From Silvimonas iriomotensis (GTDB lineage: Bacteria; Pseudomonadota; Gammaproteobacteria; Burkholderiales; Chitinibacteraceae), in contig NZ_BMLX01000007.1 in NCBI RefSeq assembly GCF_014645535.1, forward strand, positions 1-64,000: a DNA stretch of 64,000 bases, given 5' to 3'. The notes under the pieces are model-generated. The model was not told the origin of the DNA, ran no database searches, and saw only the letters and a list, made by a program, of their open reading frames with translations. This document shows positions 38,914 to 50,707 of this stretch, in pieces (the stretch's first letter is position 1; every line of letters begins with the position of its first letter). The position numbers and the translations under genes are program-made.

Positions 38914-39780
38914 TCACACCGCAGCGGGCCAAAGCGCCCATGCGCATACACCTGCCCAGAGCAGGACGGTAAAAATCAATTGTTTGTCCGAGTAAAGTAC
39001 ATCGGTTGGCGATTCGCCGGCATTGTGGCAATCCACGACAAACCAGTACCGAAAAAGACCAAACAGCACAATGGGAATGGACAAAACCAGCTTCGGCTTT
39101 GAGTCCATGACATACAGGCTGTAGAAAACCAGCGCCCCGACAGCCGACATTTCTGCGTATCGATCAACCAGCGTGACGGTGTACCGACGCAACACTTTTC
39201 TGGATTCTTTGCCGTGAATCACCAGCTCCTGCCGCCGTTTGATAGACGCAAGGTACAACGCAAGGCAAAGCGCCGTGACGAACATCCAGTTGGATACCGG
39301 AACGGTAATCGCAACGGCACCCGCATAAACCCGCAGGACAAAGCCGGCTGCAATTGTGAAAATATCAATCACGGGCTCATGCTTGAGCACGAAGGTGTAT
39401 GCGATATTCACAATCATATAAACGATCGTTACAGCAAGCACCGGAAGATGTTGATAGCCAAGCAGGGCAAGCAGTACATAGAGAACGGCCAATATGCATA
39501 GCGCGTCTTTTTTCTGCAGCGCCCCGGATGCCAGGGGGCGTGACCTGGACTTCAGCGGATGCGCCCGGTCTTTTTCAATATCGTGCAGATCATTGATGAT
39601 ATAGACCGTTGATGCAGCAATACTGAAGATAACCAGTGCCAGAATTGCAGACACAATGGCCTTGAGATCAAGAAATGCGCCCGCAAACAAAAGCGGGGCC
39701 AGAACAAACGCGTTCTTGGCCCATTGATGGGGACGCAACAGCTTGAGTACCGCATGCGGTTTTCCGCTTTGGAAAATCAT
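38914..39780 (-). CDS. UbiA-family polyprenyl-phosphate 5-phosphoribosyltransferase (DPPR synthase-like)
   Basis: 288 residues, about eight or nine helices. First Asp-rich motif YIINDLHDIEKDRAHPLKSRRP-like region (NDLHDIEKD) and second-loop SIKRRQEL, with N-terminal LLRPHQWAKNAFVLAPLLF. These features separate DPPR synthases from quinone-pathway UbiA enzymes, and the location in a polysaccharide cluster agrees. It would make polyprenyl-phosphoryl-5-phosphoribose from PRPP. No DprE1/DprE2 epimerase genes are in the window. Confidence 0.8.
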   Translation of the reverse strand: MIFQSGKPHAVLKLLRPHQWAKNAFVLAPLLFAGAFLDLKAIVSAILALVIFSIAASTVYIINDLHDIEKDRAHPLKSRSRPLASGALQKKDALCILAVLYVLLALLGYQHLPVLAVTIVYMIVNIAYTFVLKHEPVIDIFTIAAGFVLRVYAGAVAITVPVSNWMFVTALCLALYLASIKRRQELVIHGKESRKVLRRYTVTLVDRYAEMSAVGALVFYSLYVMDSKPKLVLSIPIVLFGLFRYWFVVDCHNAGESPTDVLYSDKQLIFTVLLWAGVCAWALWPAAV

Positions 39781-40955
39781 GCACGATACTCCAGCACCCC
39801 GGTGGCGGAGGACAGCTCGTCGATCAATTTCTTGTAGGCAGAGCTGAACTCTTGCAAATTGAATGTTTCCAGAACGGCTCGCGTCACTTTCTCCCGCGAA
39901 CAGGTTTCCCGCATTTCCAGTACGGAGCGGATGGCCTTTTCCAGCGACACGGAGTCACCAGGCGCAGCCAACCCGCCAAATCCCGTCCGGTTGACCACTT
40001 CCCGAACCCCGGACATGTTCGTGGTCACCACGAGAGAACCAAAAGTCATGGCTTCCATCTGCACCATGCCAAAGGCCTCAAAGCGGTTCACGCTGGGCAG
40101 CACCAATACATCAATAGCCCTGTAGAACTCGATCAACTGGTCATCGGTCAGTCTGCCCAGCAATACCACCTGATTGCCCAGCGACTTGAGACGTGCCGAC
40201 AGTTCATCCATGACGCTGCCACCGGCCACGCCTTCATAATCACCGGCAAGCCAGAACACAACGTTCTCATCGTTGACCCGGCTAATTGCTTCAAGCAGGA
40301 CATCGATGCCCTTTTCTTTTACGAAGCGCCCAACAAACCCCACAATCCGTTTGCCTTCCTGCACTTCACAGGGCAATACCGCCGTATTGGCTGGAGTATT
40401 GGCCGCATTCTCGAAACGGTTAGCCGGGTAAACCTGGACCACTTTTTCCATGGCCGACTGCAACGCATCCGAATGCGCCGCATAGTCACTACTCAGGGTC
40501 ACGATTCTGGCAGAACGCTCAATAGCCCGCCGCCCCGACCACCGGACCAGCGACACCGCCAGCCGGGAAACCACACCGCCCACAAGTGCCATATCGCACT
40601 GATAAGTCATCAGGATCGGCTTTTTGGTCAAACTCGCGAGCACACCGCTTTCCAGCATCGGGTAGTGCAGATTCACGATATCCGCTTCTTTCTGCAACTT
40701 TCTGAAAAGACGCAGAAAGTTGATAGAAATGTAACCCTTGTCGAAGAAGAAAAGCGGCTTTGCCCGGACTATCGTGTAGCCGTCGCGCGATTCAACATCG
40801 GGAAGGTCTGGCAAATGTTTGCCCGTCAATACAGTTACGTCATATGTGTTAGCCAGGGACTCGGCCACTGAACGTGCGTATTCGCTGACTCCGCTGACAT
40901 ATGGGTAGTAGTAATTGAGAACAATCAGCAGCTTCTTCTTACGAGATGGAGACAA
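39777..40955 (-). CDS. GT4 glycosyltransferase in the pentose module
   Basis: 392 residues from a TTG at 40955. The open frame extends to 41051 but that part is the out-of-frame image of the SMR-like gene, and homology-like sequence begins at KKLLIVLNYYYPYVSGVSEY. Donor domain GFVGRFVKEKGIDVLLEA and E(x7)E as RFEAFGMVQMEAM. Its start overlaps the SMR-like gene by 17 bases and its stop overlaps the UbiA-like ATG by four. Acceptor and donor unknown. Confidence 0.8.
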   Translation of the reverse strand: MSPSRKKKLLIVLNYYYPYVSGVSEYARSVAESLANTYDVTVLTGKHLPDLPDVESRDGYTIVRAKPLFFFDKGYISINFLRLFRKLQKEADIVNLHYPMLESGVLASLTKKPILMTYQCDMALVGGVVSRLAVSLVRWSGRRAIERSARIVTLSSDYAAHSDALQSAMEKVVQVYPANRFENAANTPANTAVLPCEVQEGKRIVGFVGRFVKEKGIDVLLEAISRVNDENVVFWLAGDYEGVAGGSVMDELSARLKSLGNQVVLLGRLTDDQLIEFYRAIDVLVLPSVNRFEAFGMVQMEAMTFGSLVVTTNMSGVREVVNRTGFGGLAAPGDSVSLEKAIRSVLEMRETCSREKVTRAVLETFNLQEFSSAYKKLIDELSSATGVLEYRA

Positions 40956-41298
40956 GGCAAACCCCAACGATAATGATACAAATACCTGCAATACGCATAC
41001 CACCCACCGGCTCCTGGAGCACCAGATAGGCCAATACAGCCGAGAACACATAGACCATGGACATCATGGGCTGGAGTTTGCTCAGGTCTACAAACTTCAG
41101 TAAATAAACCCAGATAAGCAACGGTACCACGTGCAACGCCGCACCCACGATAAGGTACGGGTTAGATATCAATGCCAGTGCGTAACCAGGCGTAACCGAG
41201 AACGTGGGGAGCCGAAGAGCTGCCAGTTTCAGGCAAAGACTGCCAAGCGCAGCCAATCCGGTAGCAAAAATAATAATAAAAAGGTGAACAAGGCTCAT
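40939..41298 (-). CDS. Small EamA/SMR-like membrane protein (ArnE/ArnF-type flippase candidate)
   Basis: 119 residues with four hydrophobic helices (about 3-25, 42-66, 75-92, 97-118) and the C-terminal QEPVGGMRIAGICIIIVGV segment typical of SMR/EamA halves. ArnE/ArnF of this type flip undecaprenyl-phosphate-aminoarabinose. In this setting a lipid-linked pentose is the plausible substrate. Confidence 0.65.
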   Translation of the reverse strand: MSLVHLFIIIFATGLAALGSLCLKLAALRLPTFSVTPGYALALISNPYLIVGAALHVVPLLIWVYLLKFVDLSKLQPMMSMVYVFSAVLAYLVLQEPVGGMRIAGICIIIVGVCLVSIS

Positions 41299-41328
41299 TT
41301 CAATTCCAGCAAATAATAGTTATTACAA

Positions 41329-43533
41329 TCAGGTCCCGGATGCGCTGGCAGGTTTTGCACCAGCGTCCGGCGATTTATCCAATTTTACGGTCAAGCGTTG
41401 CCAACCCATACCAACAGGCACCGTCATTACGTCGCCATCGGTCGGAATACCGGCTGCAACGCTGCCATTTTTAACCAATGCAATCGCGCTGATCAGGTCA
41501 GCCCGCCCTCCCCGGGGCTTTGCTATCTTGAGTACAAACCCCTCCGCGGGAGCGTATAGCTCAATGTCAAACGTGCGTGACACCAGACAACGCCCATTGG
41601 GGGCCGGGTTCCAGCCGCGACCTGCTACTACCACGCCCGAGTCGGCAAGATCAAAAATCCGGTAGCTATCACCCTCATACAATGCCGGGCCAGACCTCGG
41701 AAAGCAACTGACACCCCCGACGCGGGATTTGGCCTGAAGCAGCCAGGACGGTCGCCCAGCCGTCTCGAATGTTCTATTCAGCGAGACATGAAAATACCCG
41801 CCACGCGAAGCATCAGCCTCCATATCCGGAAACACCGGGTGGCCTCCGGCCTCAACAATCAAAAAAGCAAGATATTGGTCTTTCTGGAATCTCTCTCGGC
41901 CAAACCAGGCTGAATCATCAAAAACAACTGTTGCCCCTTTCGGCACAGCATTCAGATGCTCTACATCCCTGGAAATTTCATGGGCGACGCCGATATCATC
42001 AAAATAACTAAAAGACCGCTCCAGAAAATCTACGCTTATTAGCGCCATGCATATAATTGGAACCACAGCCAGACGGCGCACAAGTCGACTAAAAATTGCA
42101 TTCGGCAAACATCTCGCCAATTCCATAAGACACAAACATGCAATGCAGGTCAGTACACCCCAGGACGGTCCCAGCAATTGCAATATCTTATGTTCCCCAT
42201 AAGCATAATTTCGCTTCAAGATCAGGCCGATTAATCCCGTAGACAACACCACCGTCGGCGCAAGTACGGATATAAGCCGGGGATATTTACTCCGGCTGGC
42301 CAGAATAACAACAATGGAAAAAAGCATCACCACACCCCCGGCGACAATACTCACCAGGGTCGTGGTTTCCGGACCAATGAGATCGGCGGCATACCAGGCC
42401 CCCAGCCAACCCCACCACGGACCTCCGATATATCCGGTCGGCCAGGCACCGCCATTTGCAATACCGGATATAAACAGAACGGATTTTACCGCTGCGTATA
42501 TCGCCAGATTGCCAGCAAGCAGGAACCCCACAAGAGCCACAAAGACCGCTTGTACCCAGGACGAAGGGAATCGGGCTTTCTCAAACCAGAGTCTGCACAG
42601 AAGTATCCCGCCGCCAATAGCCACAGAATAAACAATGGCTTCACCGTAAAGCTGGGTGCACAGACCGGCAATCACTCCGATCACGCCCGCCAGCGTGGTC
42701 AGATTCAATTTCTCTATTTGCCCCACCACTACCAGTAATGCCAGAAGGGTGCCAACCAGTGCGGTAGCCTGATTGCTATTGGTAAGAGCCGAAAGTAGCG
42801 GCCCGGAAAACGCCAGGCACAGCGTCAAAATGAGCCGTACCGCCCATGCACCAGCAGGCATGCGCGTATTGCTGGCAATGGCAAGTCGTACAGCCAGCGA
42901 AAACATCAACGGGCAGAAGAGGTAGGAAAGCCAGATGACCCCGCCTTCCCTGTAGCCAGAAAAGACCATACTCCATCCCGCGAGGCTGTATGCCCCACCG
43001 CGATAGACAGCACAGTCATACCCAACAAGCCACCCGTTGCATTTGGCGATACCCCAGGTTTGCGTGACAAACTCGCTATCTACCCATTGAGCGTGCTCCA
43101 ACCCCCACAGTGCGCCCTGGTAGTAATACAAGAGATCGTGATTGGGCCCTTCAAACAACCAGACACCCAACAGCCGGTACATAATAACAATGAGTACGGC
43201 AAAACACGCGACAGGAATCAGTAATTGCCCGGTCTCGGCTAAAATATCACGCTGCGTCTTCCGGTCACTTTTAATTATAACCCACAACGAAATCAAGGTT
43301 AAAGCCACGGCTATAGCTGGAAATGCAAAACGCCCCGGAACGAGCAAATTCGATCCAATAATCAGCATAAAAAATGCCAATCCAGCAAGCAATGCGCCAA
43401 AAGCAAGAGCCAGCTCACCGCCATCCTCTTCAATTTTGAAACGACGGGATTTACAGAATAAATAGGCGCCGCTACCGCACCACAAGGCAAAAATCAGAAA
43501 GGACAGAAAAGCCGAACCAAGAATATGAATCAT
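41329..43533 (-). CDS. Polytopic membrane protein, possible GT-C-type glycosyltransferase
   Basis: 734 residues. About 12-13 hydrophobic helices fill the first roughly 490 residues. The remainder is a soluble, probably periplasmic, domain. An early extracytoplasmic loop (WLFEGPNHDLLYYYQGALWG) carries an acidic residue where GT-C enzymes keep their catalytic Asp. I do not recognise the family. The gene is clearly AT-richer than its neighbours. Placed with the UbiA-like, SMR-like and GT4 genes, it could use a polyprenyl-phosphate sugar as donor. Confidence 0.55.
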   Translation of the reverse strand: MIHILGSAFLSFLIFALWCGSGAYLFCKSRRFKIEEDGGELALAFGALLAGLAFFMLIIGSNLLVPGRFAFPAIAVALTLISLWVIIKSDRKTQRDILAETGQLLIPVACFAVLIVIMYRLLGVWLFEGPNHDLLYYYQGALWGLEHAQWVDSEFVTQTWGIAKCNGWLVGYDCAVYRGGAYSLAGWSMVFSGYREGGVIWLSYLFCPLMFSLAVRLAIASNTRMPAGAWAVRLILTLCLAFSGPLLSALTNSNQATALVGTLLALLVVVGQIEKLNLTTLAGVIGVIAGLCTQLYGEAIVYSVAIGGGILLCRLWFEKARFPSSWVQAVFVALVGFLLAGNLAIYAAVKSVLFISGIANGGAWPTGYIGGPWWGWLGAWYAADLIGPETTTLVSIVAGGVVMLFSIVVILASRSKYPRLISVLAPTVVLSTGLIGLILKRNYAYGEHKILQLLGPSWGVLTCIACLCLMELARCLPNAIFSRLVRRLAVVPIICMALISVDFLERSFSYFDDIGVAHEISRDVEHLNAVPKGATVVFDDSAWFGRERFQKDQYLAFLIVEAGGHPVFPDMEADASRGGYFHVSLNRTFETAGRPSWLLQAKSRVGGVSCFPRSGPALYEGDSYRIFDLADSGVVVAGRGWNPAPNGRCLVSRTFDIELYAPAEGFVLKIAKPRGGRADLISAIALVKNGSVAAGIPTDGDVMTVPVGMGWQRLTVKLDKSPDAGAKPASASGT

Positions 43534-43592
43534 TTAGCTATTTAATAATCAATTACAATCAGCACCAGAACCGGGCAATCCCTTCCTGGAGA

Positions 43593-44135
43593 TCAAAACT
43601 TCTCTGCACTTGCAAACCCGCCGCCTGCGCTATCTTTTTGTGACACCTGCGGGAACACGCCCCCCCCCCAGTCTATGCCAAGATCCGGGTCGTCCCAGCG
43701 GATGGTCCGCTCGCACTCCGGCGCCCAGTAATCTGTTGTTTTGTAAAACACTTCCGCAACGCTTGAAAGCGTGAGAAAGCCGTGGGCAAACCCTTCGGGC
43801 ACCCATAACTGCTTTTTGTTTTCGGCGCTGAGCACATAAGACTCCCAGCGGCCAAAGGTGGGTGACTGCGTTCGCAGGTCGACCACCACATCATGAATTT
43901 CACCCTGCAACACCCGCACCAGCTTGCCTTGCGGGCGCCCGATCTGATAATGCAGGCCGCGCAATACGTCTTTGACCGAGCGGGACTGGTTATCCTGCAC
44001 AAACGTCGCTGCGACACCTGTCGCTTCTTCAAACCGCTTGCTGTTGAAGCTCTCAAAAAAATAACCGCGCTCGTCACCAAACACGCGCGGTTCAATGATC
44101 TTCACGCCATGCAGTGCAGTGTCAACCACGTTCAT
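43593..44135 (-). CDS. rfbC: dTDP-4-dehydrorhamnose 3,5-epimerase
   Basis: 180 residues, normal RmlC length. Cupin fold with RGYFFESFN, catalytic LRGLHYQ and WVPEGFAHGFLTLS. A G10 tract on the coding strand (43660-43669) encodes the Trp-Gly-Gly-Gly segment before the last about 20 residues; the present frame is intact. Last of rfbBDAC. Confidence 0.96.
   Translation of the reverse strand: MNVVDTALHGVKIIEPRVFGDERGYFFESFNSKRFEEATGVAATFVQDNQSRSVKDVLRGLHYQIGRPQGKLVRVLQGEIHDVVVDLRTQSPTFGRWESYVLSAENKKQLWVPEGFAHGFLTLSSVAEVFYKTTDYWAPECERTIRWDDPDLGIDWGGGVFPQVSQKDSAGGGFASAEKF
43660..43669 (-). repeat. Homopolymer G10 tract inside rfbC
   Basis: Ten consecutive C on the plus strand (G on the coding strand), within codons for DWGGGV. 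A change of one or two bases would replace or truncate the RmlC C-terminus. Such tracts mediate slipped-strand phase variation in Neisseriaceae. Confidence 0.85.
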
Positions 44136-44137
44136 GC

Positions 44138-45022
44138 TCAGCCCTCAACCAGCATTTTCAGCAAATACTTGCCGTAATTGTTCTTGCTCATGGGTCTGGC
44201 CATTTGCTCGACCCGCGCGGCGTCAATCCAGCCGGCGCGCCATGCAATTTCTTCCGGGCAGCAAATCTTCAGCCCCTGCCGTGATTCAATCGTCTGGATG
44301 AACTGGCTGGCTTCCAGCATCGAGTCATGCGTGCCCATGTCCAGCCAGGCGTAGCCCCGGCCCATGGTTTTGACATCCAGCGTACCGGCCGCAAGGTAGT
44401 GCGAATTGACGTCCGTGATCTCAAGCTCTCCGCGGGCGGAAGGCTTGATATCCCGGGCAATGTCGAGCACGTCATTGTCGTAGAAATAGAGCCCGGTCAC
44501 CGCAAAGGCCGATTTGGGCTGCGAAGGCTTTTCTTCGATGCTGATGGCTTTGCCGGTGCTGTCGAACTCCACCACGCCATAGCGTTCCGGGTCGTTGACC
44601 CGATAGGCAAAGACCGTGGCGCCAGCCGGTTTGGCTGCTGCGCCGGCCAGCAAATTGGCAAAATCTGCGCCGTAAAATACGTTGTCGCCCAGCACCAGAG
44701 CGCAATTGTCTTGCCCGACAAACTCACGGCCGATGACAAATGCTTGCGCCAGACCATCCGGAGAAGGCTGTACCGCGTACTGTAAATGGAGTCCCCATTG
44801 ACTGCCATCACCTAACAACTGCTGAAAGCGAGGCGTGTCTTGCGGCGTGGAGATTACCAGAATCTCGCGAATCCCCGCCAGCATCAAGGTGCTCAGCGGG
44901 TAGTAAATCATCGGTTTGTCGTAGATAGGCAATAGTTGCTTGGAGACCGCCAGCGTAGCCGGGTAAAGCCGCGTGCCGGAACCACCGGCAAGAATGATGC
45001 CTTTTCTGGGTCGGGTGCTCAT
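44138..45022 (-). CDS. rfbA: Glucose-1-phosphate thymidylyltransferase
   Basis: 294 residues from the ATG at 45022, whose ATGA overlaps the rfbD stop. [14 protein letters not shown] nucleotide loop, [26 protein letters not shown] and EKP catalytic region. First step of dTDP-L-rhamnose synthesis. Confidence 0.97.
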   Translation of the reverse strand: MSTRPRKGIILAGGSGTRLYPATLAVSKQLLPIYDKPMIYYPLSTLMLAGIREILVISTPQDTPRFQQLLGDGSQWGLHLQYAVQPSPDGLAQAFVIGREFVGQDNCALVLGDNVFYGADFANLLAGAAAKPAGATVFAYRVNDPERYGVVEFDSTGKAISIEEKPSQPKSAFAVTGLYFYDNDVLDIARDIKPSARGELEITDVNSHYLAAGTLDVKTMGRGYAWLDMGTHDSMLEASQFIQTIESRQGLKICCPEEIAWRAGWIDAARVEQMARPMSKNNYGKYLLKMLVEG

Positions 45023-45927
45023 GGCTTCTCCGTCGGGATCAGTTGGCGCAACACGTGGGCCAGGGCTTGCTCCCATGGGGGCAGGATCAGGCCAAAGGTG
45101 CGTTGCAGTTTCTCGGTCGACAAACGGGAGCTGGCCGGGCGCGGCGCCGGCAGCGGGTATTCGGGGGTACTGACTGGCGTAATGGCCGCCGGATCAAGCC
45201 GCATTGGCGCGCCCAGGGCACGGGCGGTGTTGATCAGCGTCGTGGCATAACCATGCCAGCTGGTTTCGCCTGCAGTGGTGAGGTGATAGGTGCCGAACGG
45301 GAAGCCGGCGGCATCTGTACTGCCAAGGTAGCGCGCCACGATATGGGCGGTGACGTCAGCAATCAATGCGGCCGGCGTGGGCGCGCCAAACTGGTCGGCC
45401 ACCACCTTGAGCGCGTCACGCTCTTTGGCCAGCCGCAGGATGGTTTTGGCAAAATTGTTGCCCCAGGCGCCGTACACCCAGCTGGTTCGCAAGGTCACAT
45501 AACGGCAACCGCTGCGTTCGATCGCGAGTTCACCATCACGTTTGGTCTGGCCGTAGACCGAGCGCGGCGCGGCGGTGTCGGTTTCGCGGTATGGTGTGGT
45601 TTGCGTACCGTCGAACACATAATCGGTGGAGTAATGCACCAGCAGCGCACCGCGGCGCACGGCGGCAGCGGCAAAGGTTGCGGGTGCGGTTTCGTTGATT
45701 GCCCGGGCGGTGGCGGCGTCCGTCTCTGCCCGGTCCACCGCGGTATACGCAGCCGGGTTGACGATGACGTCTGGCGCAATGCGCTCAACCAGCGCATCAA
45801 TGGCTGCGGGGTCAGCCAGATCGCAGTCTTCCCGGCCAATGGCAATGACTTCACCCAGCACCGCCAGGCTGCGCTGCAGTTCAAAGCCGACCTGGCCGTT
45901 TTTGCCCGTGATCAGAATGCGCGGCAT
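45019..45927 (-). CDS. rfbD: dTDP-4-dehydrorhamnose reductase
   Basis: 302 residues from the ATG at 45927. [12 protein letters not shown] cofactor motif, STDYVFDG, and YGQTKRDGE with catalytic Tyr/Lys. Last step of dTDP-L-rhamnose synthesis. One base separates it from rfbB and it overlaps rfbA. Confidence 0.97.
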   Translation of the reverse strand: MPRILITGKNGQVGFELQRSLAVLGEVIAIGREDCDLADPAAIDALVERIAPDVIVNPAAYTAVDRAETDAATARAINETAPATFAAAAVRRGALLVHYSTDYVFDGTQTTPYRETDTAAPRSVYGQTKRDGELAIERSGCRYVTLRTSWVYGAWGNNFAKTILRLAKERDALKVVADQFGAPTPAALIADVTAHIVARYLGSTDAAGFPFGTYHLTTAGETSWHGYATTLINTARALGAPMRLDPAAITPVSTPEYPLPAPRPASSRLSTEKLQRTFGLILPPWEQALAHVLRQLIPTEKP

Positions 45928-45928
45928 G

Positions 45929-46987
45929 TCAGCGCTCGTACTGCTGCGCGATCCAGTCGCGGTAAGCACCCGAGGTCACATTGCTGACCCAGGCCTCGTT
46001 ATCCAGATACCAGGTCACCGTCTTGCGGATACCACTGTCAAAGGTCTCTTCCGGCTTCCAGCCCAGTTCATCCGCCAGCCGCGTGGCGTCAATGGCGTAG
46101 CGGCGATCATGGCCGGGGCGGTCGGTCACAAAGGTGATCTGGCTGGCGTAGGGCTGGCCATCTGCACGCGGGCGCAGTTCATCCAGAATGCGGCAGATGG
46201 TATGCACGACATCCAGATTGGGTTTCTCGTTCCAGCCACCCACGTTGTAGGTCTGCCCCACCTGCCCTGCCCCGAGCACGCAGCGGATAGCGGCACAGTG
46301 ATCCTTCACGTACAACCAGTCGCGCACTTGTTGGCCGTCGCCATAAACCGGCAGTGGTTTGCCGGCCAGCGCGTTGAGGATCACCAGCGGGATCAGTTTT
46401 TCCGGGAAATGGTAAGGACCGTAATTGTTGGAGCAATTGGTCGTCAGTACCGGCAACCCGTAGGTGTGGTGCCAGGCGCGGACCAGATGGTCAGACGCAG
46501 CCTTGGAGGCCGAATACGGGCTGTTGGGCGCGTGCGGGTTGGTCTCGCGGAATGGCGCGTCATCCGGCGCCAGCGAGCCATACACTTCATCGGTGGAGAC
46601 ATGCACAAAGCGGAAGGCCGCGCGTTCGTCGTCCGGCAACGCGGACCAGTGCCCGCGTACGGATTCCAGTAGATTGAACGTGCCGACGATATTGGTCTGG
46701 ATAAAGTCAGACGGGCCGTGAATAGAGCGATCGACGTGTGATTCGGCCGCAAAGTTGATCACTGCGCGGGGCCGGTAGCGGGCCAGGAGTTGTGGCACCA
46801 GCGCGGTATCACCGATATCGCCACGGACAAACACATGACGCGCATCATGTTCCAGCGCGGTCAGCGTCTGCAGGTTGCCTGCATAAGTCAGTTTGTCCAG
46901 GTTCAACACCGGCTCGTCGCTGGCAGCCAGCCAGTCCAGCACGAAGTTGCCGCCAATAAACCCGGCGCCACCGGTCACCAGAATCAT
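45929..46987 (-). CDS. rfbB: dTDP-glucose 4,6-dehydratase
   Basis: 352 residues from the ATG at 46987. [13 protein letters not shown] cofactor motif, [26 protein letters not shown] with catalytic Tyr/Lys, and [15 protein letters not shown]. First gene of the minus-strand polysaccharide cluster; the cluster promoter is probably between here and the rhodanese gene. Confidence 0.97.
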   Translation of the reverse strand: MILVTGGAGFIGGNFVLDWLAASDEPVLNLDKLTYAGNLQTLTALEHDARHVFVRGDIGDTALVPQLLARYRPRAVINFAAESHVDRSIHGPSDFIQTNIVGTFNLLESVRGHWSALPDDERAAFRFVHVSTDEVYGSLAPDDAPFRETNPHAPNSPYSASKAASDHLVRAWHHTYGLPVLTTNCSNNYGPYHFPEKLIPLVILNALAGKPLPVYGDGQQVRDWLYVKDHCAAIRCVLGAGQVGQTYNVGGWNEKPNLDVVHTICRILDELRPRADGQPYASQITFVTDRPGHDRRYAIDATRLADELGWKPEETFDSGIRKTVTWYLDNEAWVSNVTSGAYRDWIAQQYER

Positions 46988-47137
46988 TGCTTTACGTCCG
47001 TCGAGGGAATGGCCGCACAGCGTGGCCATTCACTTGTTCATTATCATGGATCAGGCGAACAGTTTGACGACAATTGCCAGCATACTCAACGCATCCCTGA
47101 CATCGCACCTGAAATTGTCGTTATTAAGCCGCGCAGA

Positions 47138-47461
47138 TCAATAGCGGGCCATGGCCGGATCAACCGAACCGGCCCAGGCATCCACACCGCCGGCGAGGTT
47201 GCTGATATGACCAAAGCCCTGGCGTTCCAGGAACACACCCACCTGGTAGCTACGCATGCCGTGATGGCAGATCACGACGATCTCGGCGTCTTCATCCAGT
47301 TCGGAAAAACGCTGCGGGATTTCGTTCATGGGCAGGTGCGTGCTGCCATCCAGATGGCACATGGCGTATTCCCAGCCTTCGCGCACATCCAGCAATACCG
47401 GCTTGCTACGTGCGTCATCTTGCAACCATGCGGCGAGGTCCTGGGCGGAGAGTTGCTGCAT
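47138..47461 (-). CDS. Rhodanese-like sulfurtransferase (GlpE-like)
   Basis: 107 residues, single rhodanese domain. PVLLDVREGWEYAMCHLDGSTHLPM and active-site loop VVICHHGMRS with the catalytic Cys. Single-domain cytoplasmic sulfur carrier/transferase; partner unknown. Confidence 0.9.
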   Translation of the reverse strand: MQQLSAQDLAAWLQDDARSKPVLLDVREGWEYAMCHLDGSTHLPMNEIPQRFSELDEDAEIVVICHHGMRSYQVGVFLERQGFGHISNLAGGVDAWAGSVDPAMARY

Positions 47462-47492
47462 CTGTCAGTGTCCTGATCCATTAAAACATTAC

Positions 47493-47526
47493 AAAAAAAG
47501 GCGTGGCATCCAGCGCCACGCCTTTT
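47493..47526. terminator. Terminator between Pcm-like and rhodanese genes
   Basis: GGCGTGGC (47500-47507) / GCCACGCC (47515-47522) with A7 on one side and T4 on the other. On the minus strand it ends the Pcm-like transcript. Confidence 0.8.
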
Positions 47527-47546
47527 GCGTTGACCGCCAGCGCTAC

Positions 47547-48200
47547 TTAAAAGCGAAAGGCAGACACGGCCGGCGCGTTCTTCATGCGCGGCAGGTTGTA
47601 TTCAAACAGTTTTTCTTCGCTGTAGGCGTTGTGGTCAACGCGGCGAACCAGCGTGGCGCTCATGATCGGCAACTGGCCGACGATGGCGATCAGACGGCCG
47701 CCGACTGCCAGTTGTTCCTTGAGCGAAGCGGGAACGCTTTCGAACGAGCCGGTGACAATGATCACGTCAAACGGGGCTTGTTCAGCAAAACCGCGCACGG
47801 CATCGCCCACAACCACGCGGGCATTGCGCACGCCGGCGCGCGCCAGATTGGCTTCAGCCTGGCTGGCCAGTTCCGGTTCGATTTCCACACCGTACACTTG
47901 CGAGGCCAGACCGGCGGCCAGCGCCATCAGGTAACCCGTACCGGCACCGGCGATCAGCACTTTGTCGGTCGGTTGTACTTCTACGTCTTGCAGGAAACGC
48001 GCTTCGACCTTCGGGGCCAGCATGGTGGCTTCGTGGCCGATCGGCAGTTCAGAGTCAACAAAAGCCAGCGCTTTTTTGTCTGCGGGGACAAAGTCTTCAC
48101 GCTTGACCGTCAATACACGGTCCAGCACTTTCTGATCCAGCACATCCCACGGGCGAATTTGCTGCTCTACCAGCAGATAACGGGCGTGTTCCCAATCCAT
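47547..48200 (-). CDS. Protein-L-isoaspartate O-methyltransferase family protein
   Basis: 217 residues from the ATG at 48200, with AAGGTG at seven bases; an upstream GTG is less likely. SAM motif VLIAGAGTGYLMALAA, VEIEP, and the PCMT pattern VPADKKALAFVDSELPIGHEATM. Belongs to the Pcm superfamily branch found in betaproteobacteria; damaged-protein repair activity is not certain because the N-terminal active-site region differs from classic Pcm. Confidence 0.82.
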   Translation of the reverse strand: MDWEHARYLLVEQQIRPWDVLDQKVLDRVLTVKREDFVPADKKALAFVDSELPIGHEATMLAPKVEARFLQDVEVQPTDKVLIAGAGTGYLMALAAGLASQVYGVEIEPELASQAEANLARAGVRNARVVVGDAVRGFAEQAPFDVIIVTGSFESVPASLKEQLAVGGRLIAIVGQLPIMSATLVRRVDHNAYSEEKLFEYNLPRMKNAPAVSAFRF

Positions 48201-48309
48201 GCTTTTCACCTTGAAAAAACAGGCGCCAGACGGCGTCTTCTGAGCGATCCAACCGACGTTTCAGTCCCGTTAGCCTGAGCGCTGGCGCGCTACCGCTGAC
48301 CGGACTGTC

Positions 48310-48338
48310 TTGTAAATTAACTTGCGATTATCTCATAA
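48310..48338 (+). promoter_or_regulatory. Putative promoter of thiC
   Basis: TTGTAA (48310-48315), 17-base spacer, TCATAA (48333-48338), about 20 bases before the TPP riboswitch. Confidence 0.45.
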
Positions 48339-48361
48339 ACTGCGTAACGTCACAGCAGAGT

Positions 48362-50430
<2,069 letters not shown>

Positions 50431-50457
50431 CCGCGGCGCCCACCGTACCCCAAACGC

Positions 50458-50488
50458 AACGGACGTCAGCTGACGTCCGTTTTTTTAT
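50458..50488 (+). terminator. Terminator after thiC
   Basis: AACGGACGTCA (50458-50468) and TGACGTCCGTT (50471-50481), a near-continuous palindrome, followed by a T run. Confidence 0.9.
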
Positions 50489-50707
50489 CGCGTTTTGCCG
50501 CAGCGCAGCAAAAATGCTTTTACAACAAGGGCTTATCAGCACGCCTTTAGACAAACGGTTGTAAGCTGAAAGCTTTCTTAAACCCTTTTCAGACCTTGAT
50601 CCGCCAAGGCACACCACCGCGCAACGCTTGTCTGCATGCGGATTTCACCGCATTACACATCACTCTTCATCAGCCTTAGCACAGTTAGGCACATCACAAA
50701 ATTACTA

